Both the position numbers and the translations under genes were made by a program. This document shows, one piece after another, positions 7,895 through 14,702 of a stretch of DNA of 14,702 nucleotides; position 1 is the stretch's first letter; the number at the start of each line of letters is the position of its first letter. This DNA comes from Coprinopsis marcescibilis (Eukaryota > Basidiomycota > Agaricomycetes > Agaricales > Psathyrellaceae), in contig ML210546.1 in NCBI GenBank assembly GCA_004369085.1, forward strand, positions 2,521 through 17,222, in the 5' to 3' direction. The notes under the pieces are model-generated. The model saw only the letters and a list, made by a program, of their open reading frames with translations, did not search any database and was not told the DNA's origin.

Positions 7895-10800
7895 ATGGAG
7901 AATGGACTCTTGACGCCAGTTCGTGCTTTCATCTGTGGTGTTGGGCAAGTGTGATACAATGATCAATTCTACAGGCTCGGGTCTCCTGTAAACCTGTAAA
8001 ATCTGCAAGGCCCTCTACGGAGGGAGGGGGACAGAACGTGCCTGCCGCTCAGGTTTTACAAGGAGCTCAAGGGGTGCGGTTCAATGACAGTCCTGTTACG
8101 GTCGTGGGAAGAGACTTGAAAATTGCATATTACAACACACCGGGAAATGCAGTGACTAGGGATGCTGACGATGGTACCCAAATCTTCTCTACCCACTGTA
8201 TTCCATGCTGATTGACACGAACAGCGCTCTTAGACAAAATCTTGGAATACCTGGGTGAATTAAACTTTCGCAGCATCTTCAACGAGAATGTGGCAAAGAG
8301 GACACCGGAGACAGGACGCGGGGTTATCGATAGTGATTGGTTCAAGGCGTGGTTAATGAATCTCTTAGGGGGGATAATTTGGGGAACAGGGATGCGTAAA
8401 TATCCAGTTTGCCAACGCTCTCAAACCATTGCTAACCCAAAGTTGCAGCTGGAGCTGGGAAGACAGTCCTTGCGTAGGTCGAGTTCCATGTCTGTCTGCA
8501 CAGCCTCTTATCGATATTTGCAGTTGCATCGTGATTCAATACCTCCAGAAGCTCGTGGAATCCGAGTCCAAAGACATTTGCCTCCTCTTCGCTTTCTGCC
8601 GCTACACGGAGCGACTGATGGTCATCGACATCCTCTTGGCCATCCTCCGCCAACTCCTCGAACGGCATCCTCAAGTCTTGCCATACGTGAAGACAATGTA
8701 CGAACGCCACGCAAGAGAGAACACACGCCCGTCGGAGGCCGAGGTTGTTGGTCTGTTGAGGCAGATTTCAACTTCTGGGTTGTTCAAGCAAACGTTCTAC
8801 ATCTTGGATGGTCTCGACGAAGCCGCGTCGGATATCCAGGTTGATCTCCTCGAGATACTGTCCTCACTCCCCGTGCACTTCTTCATCACCTCTCGCCCGT
8901 TGGACTCCCTCAAGGACCTTGTACCAGATGCTCGGTTCCTCACTATCATCGCCTCCGAACCTGATATTGCGCTGCTCATCGACCAGAAGATACATCGTAT
9001 ACCGGCACTTCGCCAGCTCCTCATGAACAATGCGACGTTGAAAGCTAAAGTCGTCTCGATGATTAGCTCGAAATCATCCGGGATGTAAGTACGCAACCTT
9101 ATCAACGTGGCTCGGTTCATCAATATTTGCATAGGTTCCTGTTGGCTTCGCTCCAACTCGACATGTTGAAAGGGTGCGCCAGCGAAAGCGACGTGCGAAA
9201 GGCCATGGAAGGTCTTCCGCAAGGGCTTGACGGCATATATGAGGCAACGATGGCACGCATTAAGGCGCTGCCTGGACCTCAAGCTGACCTTGCGAAACGA
9301 GTGCTTATTTGGGTCACCTATGCGCAAGAGCCGCTGACCCCCGAAGAGTTGGTGCTTGCAGTGTCTGTGTGCCCAGAGACGTTCCGGTTCGATGACACAC
9401 TGGAACCAGCTGGTATTGATTCTATCCTATCGCTGTGCTGCGGTCTAGTCCAAGTTGAGGTGAATACCGATTGGGGCAACGGACCGGTTGACTATAGCCT
9501 GGTCCGCTTCGTTCGTAAGTCGTCCATCTTTGGCGGTTTATGGTACTGACCGCTTTAAAGACTACAGCGCAGCCGAATACCTGATCAAGAACTTTGAGAG
9601 GCATTACCCGGACGATCCACATGCCTTGATTGCCTCCACCTGCATAGCATTCCTTCGACACTACGGATTCCACGATGTGTCGTCCCAAGGCTCTGATGAT
9701 GACGAGGAAATATGGAACCGGTTTGCATCACTTGATGAACAGCGGGGTTCAATGGCCAATTATCCATATCAATATTGGGGTTTCCACGCGACAAAGGCCA
9801 GGTTAACACCTGCTTCTGCTTTGGAGTTCCTCGACGACTGCAAACAATATCCATCATTTTACGCCGAGGAATCCTGGGGGGTATACGATCTTGAGTTACC
9901 CAAATGTTATTACGACGAAGACGGCGATCAATTGGAAAAGCTTCATTCCATTCATGTTGCCGCCGTGTACGGGATTCGTGAATATTTCGGCCGGGTGGGG
10001 TTAGAAGGATGGACCAACACAACACAGCTTCAGACCTACGACGTCTTCAATAGTAGGGGCTCAGACGGATCCACTGCTTTGATCCTAGCGAGCATGACGG
10101 GAAGCGAGGATGTTGTTGCATTTCTGATGGGTGTAGCGGACGTGGACGTCAATTTAACGGGAAGGTTGGAGGAGACGGCGCTGTTTGCTGCTGTGGTTAA
10201 TCGCCACGCCAGTGTTGTCAAGGCCATACTGTCCAGAAGGGGGGTCAACGTCAATGGAGCAAACGCAGAGTGGTTTGGGGACACCCCTTTGACTCTTGCA
10301 TCCCACACTGGGCAACGCGACATCGTGCAACTACTACTGGAAGCGGAAGGGATTGATGTCAATGGTGTTGATGCGGACGAGAGGACAGCTCTTATGCTGG
10401 CAGTACAGGGTGGTCACCACGATATCATCAGGATGCTTGTCCAAACCAAGGGCATCGACTTCCGTGGCGCACTTGACGAAGCATTGGACCAAGGTCGAAG
10501 CGACATCGTTGAAACCATGCTTGAGGGCGGAGAAGTTAGCTTGGACGAGAAAAGTGCTTTCAACTCGTTGATGCGCGCAGCACATTCTGGCAGATCACAG
10601 GCCGTCATGACCGTTCTCAAGCATGGAACATTCGACGTCAACGCCAAGGATGATGAGGGGTGTTCAGCCCTTGCACACTCCCTTCGTATTTCTCATTTTT
10701 CAGGAGCAGCGGAGGCCCTATTGCAAATTCCCGGCATCGACGTCAACTCGGTGGACAAATATGGGACAACAATCATGATGCTTGCGTCGTGTCATCTGCC

Positions 10801-11680
10801 AGATGCCTCAAGGCTCTTGGAAACTATAATCAAGCTGAGCAGCACTTCGGACGTCAACGCCAAAGACCATGAGGGACGGACAGCTCTGGCCTATGCAGCG
10901 TCACGGGGGTCAAGGGAAGCTGTGACAATGCTGCTAGGGGTTGAAGGGGTTGACTACAACTGCGTGGATGGCCAGGGCCGAACACCTCTGATGATGGTGG
11001 TGGAGAGTGGACGCGTTGGCGTTGGCGTTGTAGCTGTCCTCCTTGAGCTCGAAGGGATCAAGGTCGATTTCAGGGACAACGAAGGGAAAACAGCCTTGGC
11101 GCATGCGATTTCAAACAGTGAAGTCGAGATCTTCGAAGCCCTGCTCAAGGTAGACTCTATATCTGCCGATTATACAACCTCTGAGGGCTTGACATTTTTG
11201 ATGCTGGCCGCAGCATTCGGTAATGCAAAAATCATCCCCTCAGTGCTCCAGCTAGCGCAATTCGACGTCAACGCTCAGGACATACGTGGTCGCACAGCTC
11301 TATTATATGCTGTCGCCTCTCGGTCATATGATACAGTGGCAACCCTTCTCGAGGTGGAAGGCGTCGATGTCTATTGCGTTGATGAGCAAGGGACGACACT
11401 CCTGATGTATGCAGTGTTAACAGAAGAAGTGGAGATGGTCAATCGGGTCCTCGGGCTTGGGTTGGGGGCCAATATCAACGTGACGGACAGCAAAGGGAGG
11501 ACAGCACTCTTCCACGCTGCGGAAGCCTACTGGGACGATCCGGATATCGTGTCGGTGCTTCTGAAAATCGAGGGGATTGACTGTTCGGTCCAGGATGTCA
11601 AAGGCAGGACGGCCCTCATGGCTGCGATATACTGCAGAAACACAGAGGTTGCAAAGCAGTTGTGGAAAGCAGGTGGGTAG
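7895..11680 (+). CDS. NLR-2: NACHT-ankyrin STAND protein, 7 exons, 1159 aa
   Basis: Proposed exons are 7895-7918, 7975-8173, 8225-8395, 8449-8473, 8524-9084, 9135-9514 and 9561-11680, joining in frame to 1159 residues. Features: leader; motif VLQGAQGVRFNDSPVTVVGR (from residue 35); linker LNFRSIF; Walker A GMPGAGKT (130-137); Walker B ILDGLDEA (233-240); ITSRP; GMFLLASLQLDML around 326; winged-helix region; FVHYSAAEY (H454); 16 ankyrin units from about residue 622. The last intron changes frame, so the two long open frames 9127-9549 and 9488-11680 belong to one gene. Exons 3 and 4 have exactly the same lengths as in NLR-1 (171 and 25 nt). Exon 5 is one codon shorter and exon 6 five codons longer. 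The first donor (GTTCGT) is weak, so exon 1 is the least certain part. The expected role is as for NLR-1, with a different ligand possible. Confidence 0.8.
9947..11677 (+). repeat. NLR-2 ankyrin repeat array (16 units plus one degenerate unit)
   Basis: A degenerate unit (SIHVAAVYG) precedes 16 units with G-x-T-A-L-x-x-A starts. Units 1-8 pair one-to-one with NLR-1 units 1-8. Units 9-14 (10874-11494, 207 residues) correspond to the single ancestral six-unit block. Units 15-16 pair with NLR-1 units 21-22 (both carry SVQDVKGRTALM). The block is a mosaic: parts resemble NLR-1 block A (ALAHAISNS, EVEMV) and parts block B (SISADYTTSEGLTFLMLAA, GANIN). Confidence 0.88.
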
Positions 11681-12014
11681 GTCTCCGAATCATACAAGGA
11701 TTCTGTATATGTCATTAATTACAATTACTACGAATCCTCACGACCTTCAATTGTATACATTTCAGCGCAGCCTAATATATGTAGTAATGGCGAAAAGAGA
11801 AGCGGTAGCTGCCAATCGATATAGGTATGATCCTAACACGAGTCCGACACCAGCACCCAACGCCTCCCAGGACGTAATACCTGGCCTTCAAACGTCACGG
11901 TTCGAAGGGTGTCTGTTTGGATCATCACCAGTCAGTCCTACAAACTGCGTTAAGATACAGCGGTCACGTCGTTAAACAACTTTGAAGGTAGTGAGGTGGA
12001 GGACCAACGTATTA
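11681..12014. other. 3' flank of NLR-2, no gene seen
   Basis: The first bases after the stop resemble the NLR-1 3' flank (GTCTCC, GATTCTGTATAT) and are probably 3' UTR. No INO1 C-terminal exons are found here, unlike the interval after NLR-1. An open frame running on from 11577 overlaps the end of NLR-2 in another frame and shows no protein features. Confidence 0.45.
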
Positions 12015-12665
12015 TTCTCGACCACACCACCGCAGAAGATCTCGGAGAAGTACTCGTCGATGACGCGCTTGGAATCCCCAACGGGCGTACACGTACTCGA
12101 TGACAGCGATATGGTCGATGCTCGTCCTTATCCTTGGGAATACCCTTCTCGTTGAACTCGGGAGCCTTGAAGAGGAAATGGGTAGCGGCGACCCTCTTGC
12201 TTATCTCCTTACTGACGCTTGGTAGATGAGTTGTGGCCATTGTTGCAGAGATGGTTGTAGGAGGTGATGCAGAGGGGCTTGTTACAGGTGTTGATGAGGA
12301 ACTCGAGGACCGACTCAGGGTCATTACCACCTGAACAACTCTCCGCGCTCGGGAAGCTCGAGCTTAGCATCGGAGACAAATCTGTTATGGGGGCACCGTT
12401 CACGACGGGCTCACCCTCGAGAATGCCGGAGATGGCGAAGATGGTGGAGGGGGAGACCAAGAAATTGTTGGCGGTATCGTTAACAATAGGGGCCGAGCAA
12501 AGTCATGTAGGGACTCTGGACGACCTGGTGTTATGGGTCGTAGGCAAGGACCTTGGGGCGGGTTATGGCCTTGACCACAGGGACACCTGAGATATCCGAG
12601 CCATTCAAGACGAGGTCATTGGGCCGAAACTCAAGGCAGTGATATGAATATCCTTGTGTGGTGTT
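12015..12665 (-). pseudogene. INO1: INO1 pseudogene fragment after NLR-2
   Basis: On the minus strand the pieces run in normal order: KDIHI, PNDLVLNGSDISGVP, KVLAYDP ending at a TAA (12531-12533), VNDTANNFLVSPSTIFAISG, ILEGEPVVNGAP, GGNDPESVLEFLINTCNKPL, ITSYNHLCNN, then after a frameshift near 12210 SKEISKRVAATHFLFKAP, EFNEKGIPKDKDEH, a disrupted VIEYV region, and [18 protein letters not shown], where similarity ends. The C-terminal exons and a stretch between YD and VNDT are missing. It shares the GGND-ESVLEF and EISK-RVAATHF gaps with the fragment at 6336-6590. It cannot make active enzyme. Confidence 0.82.
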
Positions 12666-13956
12666 AATGTGCTCGTGATCCTGCGAAGGGTGCCTCTACA
12701 GTCGCTGAAATTGCCGTGGACGAGCAGGAGAGTGCTTAAGCTATCGACAGCTAGGTGTGTCTCGCCGGCGGCTTCTGTGAATAACAAGACCAAATTTAGA
12801 ATGGCGGACCCTCTGGCAAGGGATCCCAGTCCGTCTCACCTGCGTCTCACTCAAACTGCCTCTCACGAGGAGCTCTTGCACACTTTTTACGCCTTGTCGA
12901 TCTGCAGCATGCTCCATGGACCAGTGTACCATGGCTGTCTTGTATATCGATGCGGCAGGCGCGTTTTCCATTTTACTCGGGCAAGATTATTCGCAGGACG
13001 GATGGACTGGGTGAAGACCATTTCTAAAGGTATGTCTCAGCACATTTAGTCGGGTCTCAGCTTGACACTACGATGTAGTAGTGATAGCGACATCCTGTGT
13101 GAACTTCTCGAATGGTCCCTGACTCTGTATCCATTGCAGAATGCGACCCCTGTTCCAAACAGACGCGTCATAAAACATCTATATGCAACAGGCCTCTATC
13201 ATCGTCACGGAGATTTCAGTTATAAGACTGAAATTAAAGGAGCCCAGGGCGGCAAGGCAAATCTTTAATTTTGAGCCACCCGAACTCAGCGCCAACTCAG
13301 CTCAGGGCTTAGCCACGAACGCACTGATAACACTTCTAATGACGTCCAAACCTCATTGAGCCATCATAATTTATCCATCTGCATCTAACGACGCCATGCT
13401 AAAATTTACGTCCTTGTAACATGGGCGATGCATGTTCTCGTGAGCTTTGACCGTCCCTGAACGCCCAATGACCCAATGGCCCACTCTCACCACCTCTCAC
13501 ATAGATCCATTGTATGCAGGATAACACGGAGGAGACCTGGCCGACATCTTTTACAACAAACTGCGCGTCGCTCCCTACAAACTCGGAGCATCTCTGACGC
13601 TTACCTCCCGCGTCGCCAGCTACACCTGCTAGTCAACAGAGACTGGGCATCTTACTCTGGACGATTCTCCCTGCGTGCGTACTTTCCATGTTCCACGCGT
13701 CTGGGTTTACTGATTGCATGCTTTCTCACAATCCAGAACGCATATAGGGACAAAAAGAACGTCTTTCCACCGTAGGAGTTCAAGAACATTCTGTAACCTG
13801 ACACTGCGTTGCAAATGAGTGGCAATATAGGGCGGTGCTGCGGGCTTCACGTACCTCGAGCTCGACAAAAGCGACTTTTGTTGGTTCGGCTTGTCCGAGT
13901 TGGTTCACGGCTCTTGGGATTTGTGTAGAAGGGAGCATTGCCCACTAGGCTTATCA
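12666..13956. other. Duplicated intergenic DNA before NLR-3
   Basis: No convincing gene is visible. Scattered stretches match 6600-7420, for example CTCACCACCTCTCAC near 7050 and 13485, and CTGCGCGTCG near 7309 and 13560. Open frames of 60-130 codons on both strands lack recognisable domains and are not conserved in the other interval. The 13000-13350 portion has no visible counterpart before NLR-2. Confidence 0.45.
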
Positions 13957-14030
13957 TGAACGCCCACCATTCGTCGACGACCTTTGAAAAGGGTTTTGTG
14001 TCCAGGCGACAGATAAGTACAAAGAAGTGA
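13957..14030 (+). pseudogene. Remnant matching the small ORF at 7415
   Basis: ATGAACGCCCACCATTCGTC and the bases after it resemble the start of the ORF at 7415 (both contain CATTCGTCGACGACCTT). The frame then diverges and stops after about 24 codons. This is either a decayed copy or evidence that neither stretch is coding. Confidence 0.3.
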
Positions 14031-14139
14031 AGTTCTGAATCTGCATGTGTACCGTTGTATTAGTTCACAATGCAAATTTTGTTCTTGCTGCATTTGCGCT
14101 CATTTGGCAGAGCTGTTAAAACGGTCAGAGCAGGATCTA

Positions 14140-14240
14140 TTCTCGGTATCGATCACATGAGATGCTGACAATCTTGGTGCTGTGTTCTCTCCCACAGCTT
14201 GTCCCTTCTCCCCATCCATCGCTCTCTCTGCAGGATTTTT
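14140..14240 (+). promoter_or_regulatory. Putative promoter of NLR-3: conserved box plus CT-rich tract
   Basis: TTCTCGGTATCG followed by ACATGAG begins 122 nt before the proposed start and matches the other two copies. A CT-rich tract (about 14183-14240) follows, with the same CATCCATCGCTCTCTCTG-type sequence. Confidence 0.45.
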
Positions 14241-14261
14241 CGACTGGGAACTATTGGGGAA

Positions 14262-14702
14262 ATGGGGAATAATCTCTCAACGCCGGGTCGTCCCTTTCAT
14301 CGTTGAAGTTGGGGAAGTGTGATACAATGATCGACGCTGCATGTTCAGGTTACTGGGAAACGGGGCAAACGGGGCAAACGTGCAAAGCTCTCCAGCGGGA
14401 GAGCAGAACACATTGTGCCTGCCGCTCAGGTTCTACAAGGCGCTCGAGGGGTACATTTCAATGACTGTCCCGTTACGGTCGCGGGAAGGGACGTAAACAA
14501 CGTAAAAAACGTAAAAAACGTGGTGAACAACGCATATTATAACACACCGGGAAATGCAGCGACCAAGGATGCAGACGACGGTACCCAAATCATCTTCACC
14601 TCCTCCATCAAATGCTGATTGACAAGAAACAGAGCTGTTGGCAAAGGTTTTGGAATCCTTGGGTCTGCTAAACTTTCGCAGCATCTTCAACGAGAACGTG
14701 GC
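14262..14702 (+). CDS. NLR-3: 5' part of a third NACHT-ankyrin gene, cut by window end
   Basis: Exon 1 begins M-G-N-N-L-S-T-P at 14262. Exon 2 ends at 14580 and encodes the motif VLQGARGVHFNDCPVTVAGR, closest to NLR-2. A 52-nt intron (14581-14632) precedes exon 3, reading ELLAKVLESLGLLNFRSIFNENVA up to the edge. The NACHT domain would lie beyond the window. The first splice is unclear. The donor homologous to NLR-2 (after 14285) reads GG instead of GT. The next GT (14287) shifts the frame unless the acceptor at 14406 is used, which restores it. The gene may therefore use a changed 5' splice or be damaged there. Two 9-bp tandem expansions lie in or next to exon 2. Confidence 0.65.
14358..14384 (+). 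repeat. 9-bp tandem repeat (AAACGGGGC) in the NLR-3 leader
   Basis: AAACGGGGC occurs twice in a row, followed by a variant AAACGTGC. If the acceptor at 14348 is used it encodes GKRGKRGKRAK, a strongly basic stretch absent from NLR-1 and NLR-2. If the acceptor at 14406 is used it is intronic. Confidence 0.7.
14493..14528 (+). repeat. 9-bp tandem repeat within the NLR-3 N-terminal motif
   Basis: Four 9-bp units (GTAAACAAC, GTAAAAAAC twice, GTGGTGAAC) encode VNN-VKN-VKN-VVN. NLR-2 has only LKI at this place and NLR-1 only NI. The expansion is in frame and inserts V-x-N triplets between GRD and AYYNT. Confidence 0.85.

Noticed and set aside
9127..9549. Separate short gene ending before 9550, followed by a separate ankyrin gene at 9488
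   Set aside because: A 46-nt intron (9515-9560) with GTAAGT and AAAG ends joins both frames and restores FVHYSAAEY, as in NLR-1.
12264..12590. 108-codon plus-strand open frame
   Set aside because: Antisense to the INO1 pseudogene fragment, which explains its composition.
13476..13775. 99-codon plus-strand open frame in the second intergenic interval
   Set aside because: No recognisable domain, and the homologous DNA before NLR-2 does not keep the frame.
1..14702. tRNA, rRNA, CRISPR array, LTR or terminal inverted repeats
   Set aside because: I found no cloverleaf-like sequence, regularly spaced direct repeats with spacers, or paired terminal repeats; the repeats seen are paralogous genes, ankyrin units and short 9-bp arrays.

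Overview
The window looks like a piece of a filamentous basidiomycete genome, most likely an Agaricomycete. The grounds are the many phase-conserved introns of about 46-68 nt, the gene architecture (short N-terminal motif, NACHT NTPase, winged-helix region, long ankyrin array) and basidiomycete-like INO1 fragments. I do not recognise the species. All gene models are inferred from splice signals, reading frames and comparison between the copies inside the window; no transcript or database evidence was available.

Layout. Three head-to-tail paralogous NLR (STAND) genes lie on the + strand. NLR-1 spans 513-4859 (7 exons, 1340 aa, 22 ankyrin units). NLR-2 spans 7895-11680 (7 exons, 1159 aa, 16 ankyrin units). 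NLR-3 begins at about 14262 and runs off the right edge. The inferred exon joins keep the frame through both complete genes. The inferred introns 2-5 fall at the same codon phase in both. Start-to-start distance is 7382 bp, then 6367 bp. About 615 bp of this difference comes from an extra six-ankyrin block in NLR-1.

Between the NLRs, on the opposite strand, lie broken pieces of INO1 (myo-inositol-1-phosphate synthase). After NLR-1 there is a near-intact C-terminal part with two introns (5395-6335) fused to an N-terminal piece. It abuts a second, more decayed fragment (6336-6590). After NLR-2 there is a relative of that decayed fragment (12015-12665). Shared lesions suggest INO1 was already damaged when the NLR plus INO1 unit was duplicated.

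Functional view. By family knowledge these NLRs would be cytosolic ATP/GTP-driven switches: the ankyrin array senses a ligand, NACHT drives oligomerisation, and the N-terminal motif recruits or templates an effector. The NACHT core is nearly identical between NLR-1 and NLR-2 (I count 15 differences over about 188 residues). The N-terminal motif and the ankyrin array are the variable parts, a pattern expected of rapidly evolving recognition genes. The remaining intergenic DNA carries duplicated non-coding sequence, including a conserved box 120-150 bp upstream of each NLR start, but no RNA gene, CRISPR array or recognisable transposon.
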